From the NCBI GenBank assembly GCA_947396885.1, contig OX377204.1:23567706-23631705 (forward strand): a DNA stretch of 64,000 nucleotides. Reading direction: 5' to 3'. The first letter of the stretch is position 1; each line of letters begins with the position of its first letter. The position numbers were made by a program, and so were the translations under genes. The DNA is from Heligmosomoides polygyrus polygyrus (taxonomy: Eukaryota; Nematoda; Chromadorea; Rhabditida; Heligmosomidae). The notes under the pieces were generated by a model. The model was not told the DNA's origin. It searched no databases and was given only the letters and a program-made list of their open reading frames with translations. Positions 28,701 to 40,700 of this stretch are shown in pieces.

Positions 28701-31700
28701 GCTGATGCTACAGTAGTCTAGCGTGGGAGAGTAATGTGCCGCTAAGGTAGGGTTACGGTAAGCTATCCTACCACTAGGAAGCGTGGGACACGATTCCTTA
28801 CACCTCCCCTCATCAAAAACACGACCGTCCCGGGCGTGCCCATTATCACAACGATCCCGGGGGAAATGTAGGGAACCGATGGCTACGAGTATATGGAAAA
28901 CGGAAAAAAACAAAGAAAAAATGGGGCACTCACTGTCACCTGGTGTTGTGGTGGTTGTCGTCGATGGCGATCCTCACGGGAAGCAGTCGACCAGCTCGGA
29001 GGGCTTGATGATGGCATCGCGAGCTCGCGCCCATCGGATGAGTCGTCCCCAGTTCGGCAGGCGGGTCAGGGAACGCTCGTGGCCTAGAATGATAAGGCCA
29101 TGCTTGCTGCGTGTGATGGCCACGTTCATCCGTCGAGGATCGTCCAGGAACTCTGCGCGGTCAGCCTCGAAGTGCGACCTCGTGGTGAGAAGGATCACTA
29201 TGTCCTTCTCGCGGCCTTGTACGGAGTCGACCGTGTAAAGGTCGATTCCCTGGTTCTGGGCGTAGCTCTCCATGCACCTGTACTGCTCTTTGTAGAAGGT
29301 GATGATCGCTATCGATTCCGGCCGGATCGCTGTGCCAAGCAGCAGGCGTATGGTGTCGCGGCACGCCTGGGCCTCCGAAGTGCTGTAGTGGGACCCTGTC
29401 GCCGTTCGCTGAGAGTACCCGGCCACCTTCACAAACAGGAAGGGCAGCTTGCGGTTGCGGCACCTCGTGTTGTCGAGGAACAGGCGTCGGTTCTCTGCGG
29501 TCGTTCCGCTGATCAGGGTGTTCTCGTAGAACAGCCGGTTCGGCATGGCGTTCAATTCCGGGTGCGACCGGAACGTCGTGGTCAGCGGCGCCATCGGGAT
29601 CCTTCTTTGGACTAGAAGATCCATCACTCCCAGTGCTCCGAATTTAGCCGGGGTGGACGTTCGGCTACAGCGGATGTGGGGTTCCAGCTGGTGTACATCG
29701 CCGATGTAGACATGGCGGGCGTCTGGAACACGAGTCGCAATGGCGACCATTGCGGGCTCTGGAATCTGTGAGGCTTCATCGCCAATAATGGTCGTGAACT
29801 CGGACAACAGTCCATTAAAGATTCCTCCGCTGTCGGTGGCGTTGAGCAGAGCGGACGTCGTCAGGCAGATGATGGCGGGCGTCCGGACCCTGAACATGAT
29901 GGCGATCACCTTGGTGGCGATGCGTGAAACCTCCTTTTCGGCAAGGCGGTACTCCTCGCGCTCGTCCTGACTGAGGAAAAGCGCGTCGTCGGGATGAAAC
30001 AAGAGACGCTCGATCAGTTCTCGACCTCTGCTGAACGTCTCGCACAGTGCCATTTCATCCTCAGTGAGCACGTGCGCGTAATCCGTCGGAAGGCGCTTCA
30101 GGATGGTGTGCATATCGTTGACGGTTGTCGGTGCTCCCTCTGTGAGTGCTGTATCAGACACGTAGCGAAGGAGGGTCAAGTCGCGAAAGTCGTCGAGCTT
30201 CATGATCGTGTCCGTGAACTGTGCGACTGCGGTGTTGGTCGTGGACGTGGCGATGACCCTGTGCGTCTTGTTGGCTCGAGCTACCCTGGCGGCGATGAGG
30301 GCTCCGACTACAGTCTTTCCTGTTCCATATGCAGCCTGAATGCCTACCACTGGATATCGTCCTTCGCCGAGACGAATTGCTGCGAGCTGTTCCGGGCGGA
30401 GTGTGATGGAAGTACCTGCAACAGACACGACTGCATTTTCGGGTAAGCGACCAGCAGGCCGATAATTATGCTGGGCTCCTCCGTAGACCATGTCTAAGAG
30501 GTCTGCTGCGACAGATCGGTCAGTCGGCGAGAAATCCTCGAACAGCTTCGACGACGAAATGATGTCGTATACTGGGTCAGCTCCTGTCGGCGCACGTCCG
30601 AGCTTGACGCAGACCGTCACCTTTACGATGCCTTCCTCGGTCCTTTGGAACCTGCGCACCGCGCCGAGCGTGCCGCGATGGGCGTACGATGGGACAGCTA
30701 CGCGGACGTGGATTCGCTGGCCTTCGAAGTCGAACTCGGCCTTTTGGATGATCGCTCGGCATAGCGATTGGGCGCCTACGATCCATAGGTAGACCGGCCT
30801 TTGGTTCGTCCAGCCGCACTCCGAGGACATGCCGTCGAGAGTGAACTCGAGGCGGAGTGGGTAGGCGGACATACTTGGAACGGTGGCATCTACCTCGTGT
30901 GTCCGTTTGTCGTCGTTGAGGAAGTTGATGGCAGACAGCGCTGAGCAGGCAACGTTGAACAGCTGAGCCATCTTGGGCCTGGCGTAGGCTGGGCTCCTGG
31001 CGTAGCTGCGGAAGCGATTGCCACGATCGTCGAGCCACGTGAGGTCGTCGCGAGGCAGGCGTCTAACCTTGAGTGGGAGTAGGCCCTCGTCGGGACAAGC
31101 GGGAAGGAAGGATCTTGCCTGCAGGCACAGGAAGTTCTGGGCCTCGATCGACACTGGAGGCTCCGAGAACCGCATTGCGCATGAAACGTTCTCGCGAGAA
31201 AAGGCGAGGACGACCTCATCCACCTCGAACGGCCGGGTGCCGAAGTTGCACACGTTGACTGAGACGTTGACGGCCTCTGGAGCGCTCTCAAAAGCGATTC
31301 GGAACGCGCGTACGCCATGTCCACGGTCGATGGAAGAGAGGACGATGCCCAGGATTTGCCGTGGGAAGGATGACGGGGTCACAAAGACGAACTCCGAGAC
31401 GCGGAAAAAGTAGGGGACGCGGTTGTCCAGCGAGGTGGCCTTGGCGACTCGTGCCTTTTGTAACGTGCCCTGAGGATCGCTGAGCGCGGCCATTGTGGGT
31501 TCCACGGAATAGACCCAGATGAAGTCCTTGACCGAAACGACGTCTTTGTCGAAACCGCGGGTGTTGAGCTTCACGTTGGTGCTGTATTGGTCGAGCACCA
31601 AAAATTGGAGTTCGCGGCGGTCTGGCCCTGGAATGAAAAAATCCTTGGCCTCCAGGATGACGCCTTGTCCGTGTCCGCGGTGGACGACCTGGTACAGTAC

Positions 31701-34700
31701 TGGGAACGACGACCTGGGGAGCGGATAGACCACCGAAGGCATGGCGCCTTCGGCTGAGCGCTTCCGGGTGTTCTCGACGTGTTGGTATCGTCCTGCAAGA
31801 AGGTCGTCGATCACGCTCTGTGAGGCTGTGCGGAAGGCGACGGCATGCTCCAAGCGCATCAGTTCGAAGATGGGCAGCTTCGACCTTTCGCTCGGTCGCT
31901 CCACGAACGAGCGCGGAAATAGTCCCTTGACGAAGAGCTGTGACAGGTAGCCGCCACCCTTGAACTGCTTGTAGATATCCAGGGGTAGCGCGCTGGTCAC
32001 GAATGCGGGATTGACCCGTGGCGGGCGACGCGGGCGAACGTACTGCCCCCATGGATGTGCGTCGATGAGCGGGTGGGTGAAATTCTCCGGCGTCGTCTGA
32101 GGCAAAGGCGGAGGCTGGCGAAGGGTCAGCTGGAGAGCTGGAGCTGGAGCCGGGAGTGCTGGAGGTCTGGGAGGCGGTGTTGCCTGACCATCCGACGTGC
32201 TGGAAGACGCCGTTGATGCGAGTCGTCGCGCTGTGCTTGCAAAAGAGAATGAATCAGATTTGTAAGCTTTTGGAACAACAGTTCCGGTAGCTGGAGACGA
32301 AGAACACGGCGCGTCGACGGCAACTGACGATGGACCCGGCTGGTCGGCTGGCTCCTGCGTGATTGATCCGTTGGTAGAGCCGGCAGCGGTCGGATTGGCG
32401 GAGGCGGGCGGCGATGACAGTGCCAATTGGCTGAGGCACGGCGGCTCGCTGTCGTCGGGCTCTGATTGGCTGTCGTCGGCCAGATCGACTGAATCGGCTC
32501 GCCCGGCAGGTTCATCGGCAGAACTTCCGCGATCGGACATGTTCGACTTCTGAATCGCGTGTTGTACTGGTGGGTCGGCAGTTGTCGAGGTGTATCTGAT
32601 TCTGCTGCTTTCGGAAGCAACTTGTAGAGGCAACCGTTTCCTCGTAAGATGCAGGTTTCGGACAGCTCCTCGATTTGTGCCTTGACTTCGTCCGAGATGT
32701 TGGAGGGCATCGTTCCCGTCTCTAAAAAATGCATCAAAGGCTGACACAGCTTATCTTTCTTTTGCTCGATGAGAACATCGTAGGGACTTATCCTTACGGG
32801 CGCAGCTGGTTGCTGCAACACTAGACAGACCGGGAATTCGACGATGTCCTCAGTTTCAGGTTCTCCGTCGACGAATTGGTGATGCGGGTTCTCCATACGA
32901 CTCAGACAGTCAGCAACGACGTTTGATGACCCTTTGAGATATTCGATACTGATGTTATAACTCTGTAATTCAACGGCCCATCGAGCTAGGTTATCGTGGG
33001 TCTTACCGTGACGTAGCAGGAAAGTCAAGGGCTTGTGGTCCGAGTGGATGCGGGTTAGGTTACCGTATATGGTGGTCCGAAAAAATCGAAGAGCGCTGAT
33101 CATCGCGAAGAGTTCGATGTGCGTGGGACTCCACTTCCGCTGGGAATCGGACAACGTCTTGCTGAAATACCCTACGGCTGCCAAGGTCTTATTGTCGTCC
33201 TGTCGCTGAAGTAGGGCTGCTCCTACGGCGATCTTGCTGCCGTCCGTGTGGAGAATGAACTCCTGGTCCTTGGGAAATGCTAGACAGGGTCTCGAGACTA
33301 GGGCTGCCTTGAGATTAGTGAAGGCATCCTCTTGTGCTTGGGTCCACTCGAACTTGGCCTTTCCCTTGCAAAGGTCGTACAGCGGAGCTGCGATCAGGGC
33401 GAAACCCTTGATAAATTTCCGAAAGAAATTCGTCATACCTAGGAATCCTTTGACTTCCTTGATCGTCTTGGGTCGTGGCATGTCCCTGATTGCACGGGTG
33501 TTGCGCTCTGCCGGTTGGTAGGAGTCTCTTGAGATTTCGTGACCTAGAAAAGTGATCTTGGACTGCGCAATATCGGTCAATTTCTTACCTGAGGCTTTGA
33601 TATTAAAAATTCTAAAACGTTCTAGGACTTTCCGCAAAGAAACCAAATGCGATTCGAAATCCTTATTGAAAATGATGATGTCGTCCAGATAAGCGAGACA
33701 GTTACCATCCAATCCGGCTAGGATCTTAGCCATTGCTCGAGAGAAATACGCGCCAGCGTTGCGTAGGCCGAATGGCAGGTAGACGAACTGGTACACTCCT
33801 CGATGCGTAGCCCAACCGCACTTGGCTTGTGCCTCAGGGGACAGCAACAGCTGCATGTAGCCGGAGGCTAGATCGAAAGAGGTGTAAAACCTGTTACCTG
33901 CGACCTTTTCCAAGAGGTCCTCGATCCTCGGAAGTGGGTAGTGGTCCGGGATGGTAATGTCGTTCAATGGGCGAAAGTCCAAACAGACCCGTAGTGATCC
34001 GTCTTTTTTCTTGACGAGCACCGTATTGTGCACCCATGGAGTGTCGCTCTCCACGATTCTACCGGCCTGGAGTAGCTTGTTGATATGGTCGTCCAATTCC
34101 TTCTGAAATCGGGTCGGAACTCTAGTCGGTCGATGCTTCGTAGGTGGGATTTCCGTCGTCGTCTTAATCGAAATGGGGTCCCATTCGTATGAGCCGAGGT
34201 CATACGAAGAGGTGGAGATACGATCCTGGAATTCTACGAAGAGGTTGTGTAGTCGTGCCTTCTGTTCATCTGTCACGTCAGCATGAGAAAGATCGATCTG
34301 AAAAGGCACTGCTCTAGTGGTCAAGCCATCAGCTTGGGCAACCTGATGCGCGAGCACCTGGGCGCCGCTAAAAACACGGCTGGATCTCCACGAGAGACCC
34401 ATCTGGGGCGACCTGAAGCGTCTCGGCTGTCGCTAGTCGCTGGTCTTTGTAGACCACCTGGACGGCTGGAGACGGATTGGACAGGAAAAGGCGGGGGTCG
34501 TCAGACCTGAAAACCGCTGGAGCTACGAAGACCGCTTCGCTGTTGAGCACGTTGCCCAATGACATCATTGGCCCGAGATTCCTGGAGACGTCGGCCACAT
34601 AGCACGGAACCATGGTTTCTGAACCAGGTTGAAGGATGACGGTTTCTGCAGCTCGTACGGCGATCTCCAGTGGGGGTTCTGGTGTCGGTGGGATCGGTAG

Positions 34701-37700
34701 GGAAAGTTCCTCTACCACGAACGTGAAGATCTGGACTTGGGTGTCTCCCATATGGAACGTCCGATTTTTATAGTCCACTGACCAGGCTGGGAGGCGGCTT
34801 AGGACGTCGTTTCCTAGGATCATGTTGTAGGAATTGGCTGCCGTGGGGACGCATTGCGACTCCGTGAAGTGAACAGTCTGCTTCAGCTGTTGGTCTCCAA
34901 TTTCCAAATCGATTGTGGCGCATCCTACGAAGCGGACTGGGATTCCGGCCATTCCTACGGCTGAGGGAACGTGGCTGGGATCGAGTTGGAATACACCAAG
35001 CAGCGGCAGGAGGGATTGGCTGGCTACCGTAATCCCTGCGCCGGTGTCGACCAATGCGAGCATTCGGACGTGGTTGGCTGACACTGGAATCTGCGTCACG
35101 AAGAACTGCTGTCCCGTGGGTAAGGCCATGACCTGTGCCGATACCGTAGTTGCGCGGGGTGGCCATCCATTTTCGGTGTCGATCTTGACCTGGGAAAGGA
35201 CTAAAGGTGCGGCAAAACGGGGTCTACTGATAGTCCTCAATGGCGTGTCCTCAGTGGGCGGCTCGGGTACCGGCGGCATGGGTGATGCGGGGGGAGAAGG
35301 AGAAGATCTACAGAGATTATTCATCAGGGAGCCAGGCAGCAGCCTGGAGAAAGTCACGCCGAGGTACGTCACTACGGCCAAATGTAGAAGCCGTAGTGTG
35401 ACCGTCATGCAACACAAGATGACCCAAAAATCAAAAAGGGAAAACAGGGACCATGGCCAATTAAATGATGTCATGCTTACCTGCGAAAGGGCGGTGTCTG
35501 TCCTGGTGCGTGGCGTGTCCATGTGCGTGACGTGGTCGATCAATCTCTCGTGTTCCGCTGCAATCCACATTTCCTGTAGCTGGTTGTCCGCTGCGATCTC
35601 GCTGAAATTGGTCAGAATTAGGTTGTGGAATATCGTTAGCTTTGGGGCTACAGTGACCGAAGCGAACTGTGGGAGAGACGAAATCGTCTCGATCCCTTGC
35701 ATCGAGACCGGTGTCACCTTACCGTCCAGAGCCGAGAACCTAATTAGGGATCCGTTGGCCAGCAGATAGAAAGGGCTGGTGCTGGCGCAATCCGCGGCCG
35801 CGGCTGTGCTGCTGATGACCCCTGTTGCGGGATTAAGGAAAGCCTGCCATTTTGATCCACTGGGAAGTGACAGCTCCACGCGTGGGTACTCGAAGCACGA
35901 CGAGTTGAACGGCAGGAGTCGTATGGCGGCCATCGGTAATGGGATACATCTGCGTATCTGGACAAAACCATTGCCCAAATGAGTCGCGTCGACGTCCTTT
36001 CGTCCTAGCAGGTTCCGCATGGTGAGTGTCGGGTTGCTCCTCAAGGACGCGTGAAGAGAAATCGCCAGAATATTCGTCCGTTCGCAAAGGGCGCTGATGG
36101 CGTGCTGAAACGTCGCTGCAAGTGCCATCTGGACGGATCCCTCTACGGCTAGGAGCTGAGCGGACAGCTGGTTGGATGTTACCAATCCAGCCTCTGGTGC
36201 CGCTGATCTGGGGGTTCTACGGAGGAAAGACACGGCGTAACCCTGGTCGGTCACGACCAGCTGTTTGAGACAGTCTTGGACTGTCTGCAATCCCGTAGAC
36301 CACGATAGAGCGAATTCCTTTGACTCGCTGATCCATACGTGACCCATGCGTAGGCCCTTCATCTTGGCGACGTAGACAAATCGGCACTCTTCTTCCTGAT
36401 CAGGCTCCCAGATGATCGCTGAGCCGTCAGCTAAAACGCAGACTCCGTCCTTGTATTGGCATGAGGACAGGTCCCCAATCGCCGCTTGCGGAGCGTCAGT
36501 TCCGTGGCGAGCGTGAATGACGGTTTCGAGGAGATAGCAGTTGACCATATGTGCCTCATGGTCGGAACAACAGCCAAAGGGGGCCGACGGAAACTCGAAC
36601 TCAAGTTGGTTTACAGTCTGCCAGATGCCGTCTTTGTGGACCATTTCGCCGAAGTCGCATCTTTTGTGCTGAAGCATGCGCTTACATTCCTCTGAAGAGA
36701 CCGCCAGTTGGGAATCTTTGTGAAGTTCGCGGCGCGCCCCAAAGAAGTTGACCGAGAAGTAGACCGATTGCCGAATGATCCTGCAGAGTGAGCCTGGTGT
36801 GTTATACTGCTTCGTGTTAGGCCTAAAAACCTGTAAAGTAAGCTCTACTGGATTTGTCAGGTGGTCTGGCATCAGCCGGGAACAATTGTATGCACTCGGC
36901 ACGAAGAAAAGTTGCGACGGATTCTCGCTGGGGCAAAGCCAAGCGTCAGCCTCAGCTGAAGCGCCTGACAAGAGGCAGACTGCCATCGAGCAGATGATCA
37001 AAGCCTTGACGTCCGGACGAGAAGTCGGAGCTGAAATGGTTGACCTGAACGCTGAGCTGGCGAGCTCCTCGTTCCTCTGGCGAAGCGCTGCGATCTGGGC
37101 CTTCGACTGCTCCAACTCGCTCTTGGTCCGGTCAACGGCTAGTGAAAGCTCCTGTAGTCGTTCCGTGGCATCGTCGAATCGTACCTGCTTGGTTGGCGGA
37201 GAGGTCGGCACGCAGGGCATCATGCGTGCGTCTTGCCGGGGCCCGTAGGACTGCTGATTCGATCGCTCACGAAAATTAGGAGACCTACCTGTACTCCTGT
37301 TGTCGCGTCTTGGTCCAACTGGAGGTGACGGGCATTGGCGGCTGAAGTGTCCCGTTCCTCCGCAGTTGTAGCATTGGTCCGATCTCCTGGGTGCTTCCTG
37401 GCGAAAGGGTCGTCTCTGGTTTCCACCCTGGCTCTGAAAAGTGACCCTCTGATTACTCGTCTGAGGACGGTAGCGACGTACCTGCTCAGGCCTTTGGTAG
37501 GCCTGGTCGAATTCTGGCCTCCTGGGTTGGTAGGCTTGGTCGAAGCCCGACCTCCTCGGCGAGTGTCCATGGTCTAGCGCGTGAACTTCGACGATCGGTT
37601 GAGTCGGGTGAAGAAGACGATCAGCTGCGGCCTCTGTAAGAACTTGTTCAACTAACCTGGCTTTCTCTAGGGCTTCGTCCAGCGTCGTCGGATTGTGCAT

Positions 37701-40700
37701 CCTGACGAATGAGCGGATGTCTCCACGGAGACGGGAGACGAATTCTGCCAGAGCCAGTTCGTTCTGCGTCTCGGCATCCAGTCCGGCCATAGCTGATCTT
37801 ACCAAAATCTTGAGACGGTCCGCGAAAGCTGTAGTCGTTTCCGTGGGCTCCTGCTTACACGCGGCCAGTTTCTGACGGGCTAAGTACCTCTGCTGAGGTC
37901 CCTCAAAATAGGTCCGCAAAAATTCCGTAAGCGCCGCGTAATTGAGCCGCTTTTCTCGGGGAAGCTCCTCTACCTTCTCACGAGCCGTACCTGAAAGGTG
38001 CGCTATCAGAAAGTAGGCCTTCTGCTCGTCCGTTGGCGGGACCGGGCGGATGTGCAGTAGATCCTCGAGCTGACGGAGCCAGAACGAGAAGTGCATTCCT
38101 TGGTCGCCTGAGCCACTAAACGGAGCCATTAGAAGGGATGGAGCTTGATCACTCAATACTGCGACTACCGGCGTACGTTGGCCCATCGTCTGAAACGTCT
38201 CATTGAGGCGCTGGGCGATTTCGGTGTTTCCTTCGTTGACGTGCTCGTTCAGCGTCCTCTGTCCCTTGAGTACCTGGTTGAAGTTGTCGTAAGTAGCGTC
38301 ACGAAACGGCCAGATGTCCTGCGCTTGGATGAGCGTGGTCGGTTCCATCCTCCTGAAAGCCTCTGCAATGGGAGCCAGAGAAGGCTCAGATGAGTCTGAA
38401 GGTGGAACATCAGTTCCGGTGGGCACTGGAGGCGAAGACGAAGCCGTCGGGGCCGTAGAAGACGAACTGGAGCTCGAAGAGGACTGCGCACCACTGCGCG
38501 TCGTCGGCATCGTCGAGTCGAATGGCAGGAGCTGAGGGTGGAGCTCTGCCGAGACCGTTGAGGGGGCGGCCCTTACAGTATGGCGCGTTCCTGATTGGTC
38601 GATACCGTAACCTCGCCTACGCTCGGCCGGCTCCGGCGCGTGAGGGGAAATGTTGACGCGGCCGAGCTGGGAACCGATCAGATAAGGGGACAAAGGTTCC
38701 CTCCGCGGAATGCCCTTCCTGTGAAAGCATCTGGTGGGAAGAAACGAGCCGAGCTTATCTGATTGCTCGGGCGGCTTGCAAAAACATGGGAGTCACATTT
38801 CACGCGACTCTCGCTGAGATGGACTCTGAGATAAGCGCAAGAGAATACCACGACTGCTTAAAATAAACAACTTTGAATATTTTCCATACCGTACACTAAA
38901 TTCGAATTTTCACTATCCGACAAACCGAAAAAAAATCCTCTGATAGGTAACTTCCTTACCGTTCACGAATCCTCGAACTGTCGCTCTCGGGCGACTGGCG
39001 GAGCGACCGCCTTCACAACCTGGGAGTACTCCTTACCGCCACTTAGCCACCAAACGGGCTTTTACCTCATCTACGCTCCTCTGCGCTATTTCGCGATTTC
39101 CTGCTCGAAACATTTCTCAAATAATCGGCCAGCAGGCCCCCGGGGGAATTTCCATCTTCCTCTCGTCAAACCTTAGTGGTCGACCGTTTCAAACTGCGCT
39201 CACCGCTCGAACGGCTTCGCATGCGTTCGAGCGCACAAAGACAAATTGGACACAAAGAGTCCTTTGATTACCGGCTGGCGCGACTTGAGTTCGGAGCGCA
39301 TGTGCTGGTCCATAGAATTTAGTTCTGAAGGCACAAAAGGAGGCTCGCCGCCTGGTCTGAGACCAGCTCGTGAGCTTTTGAAATTGATGCACAAAGAGGA
39401 CCTCATGAGAGAAGCGCTCCCCGAATTCAAATCGCGCGAAACCTAAACTGAGCATGACTACGCCACTAACTTCTAACTAGGTGCACCTATACAGAAAAAA
39501 AACCGTCCCTAAGATCCCGAACCTACGTTTACAAAGCTTGACGCCGCAGACGATCTCCTTCTGGCCACGAAGCAGATGTCTAGCAAACGCCCAGCAGAGC
39601 GAAAAAAATTACAGAAATTTAACCGGAAGAAAACTTCTTACAACCTACCGTACTGCCATCGTCCTCCACGTCGAGCTCGCTGCTACCAGTCATAGGAGGC
39701 CTTCCGCCTCTAAGTGCTTCTGCCGAGAGTCGATAGATAATATATGTTTATCTGCATAAGTACAGGCAAGAAGCAATATAGATCAGATTGACGAAGGCGC
39801 AGTGGGGCGTGTGGAGAGGTGACGGGAGACGGAGTCGACAGACGGTGGAAGTCGGGTTGAGGGTTCGGGCTCGTAGAGACGGCGCGCAGCCGTCCGCCGG
39901 TCAGACCTCCATTCGATTGCCTCGTCCACGGAGCTCCTCCTATAAATACGAGCATCGGTTACGGTAGTATGGATGGAATGCATGAGTAATAGGAGATAGA
40001 AGCGTGAGATATAGGAGGCTTAGCTGATGCTACAGTAGTCTAGCGTGGGAGAGTAATGTGCCGCTAAGGTAGGGTTACGGTAAGCTATCCTACCACTAGG
40101 AAGCGTGGGACACGATTCCTTACAATATTAGTCCCTCATACTTACCACCCATTCAGTTTTTTCACGGTTTTTGTGATATTTGTTTCATAAGTGTGGTTGA
40201 AAAGACATAGAAAACTCGAAGAAAACGCTACGAAACACAAATTATGCGACAAAACAAGGATAGGAAACGAAACAAAGGAAGTGAAAGGTTCTTTCCCCTT
40301 TTCCGCAAATTTTCCGGAACGTTAGAGGGATTTTCCGCGCGGCGGCCAAGTATTGTAGAACTTCGTTAAGGCAACGATGAGCCCGCTTAACTGATAGAAC
40401 GTAATTGGTGGTGTTGTGTTGCCAAAGACAAAAATACTCAATACAGGAAAATTCGAATCGAGATTAAAATTTGATCAACGGTCCGTGGCTGTTTGTTTGA
40501 TTCTCTGCTGAGGTCTGCGGTAAGAACAGAACCTTTTGGGACAAAAATAACTACAGTGCCCTCTCGTTATAACGCCTCCGGATAAGACACGACTCTCGAT
40601 ATAACGTAGATTTTCTCCGGCCCCGGCCAGCTTACCTTTGCGCCAGTACAAATCAACTCCACTTAAGACGCGTCGGATACAACACCACTCCCGTTATAGC

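Larger units (their letters stand above)
28366..40124 (-). mobile_element. Ty3/gypsy-type LTR retroelement with envelope-like segment and SF1 helicase
   Basis: An 11,759-bp insertion on minus. Two 437-bp LTRs, identical by eye, and a 4-bp ATAT TSD (28362-28365, 40125-40128) bound a PBS, about 1 kb of leader, three long ORFs, a short 3' region and a polypurine tract. Order in the sense direction is LTR, Gag/envelope-like/protease, RT/RNase H, helicase, LTR. RT places it with Ty3/gypsy. Typical members are 5-8 kb and carry integrase; I find no integrase (no His2-Cys2 finger, no DDE core) in any frame of the interior. Open ORFs and matching LTRs imply a very recent insertion. It lies antisense in an intron of the channel gene. 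Confidence 0.93.

Noticed and set aside
28974..32540. Helitron RepHel
   Set aside because: Motif II is DEASQ of the UPF1-like type, there is no rolling-circle Rep domain, and the ends are LTRs with a TSD.
28974..40124. An integrase or other recombinase inside the LTR element
   Set aside because: No His2-Cys2 finger, DDE core or tyrosine-recombinase signature was seen in any frame between the PBS and PPT.
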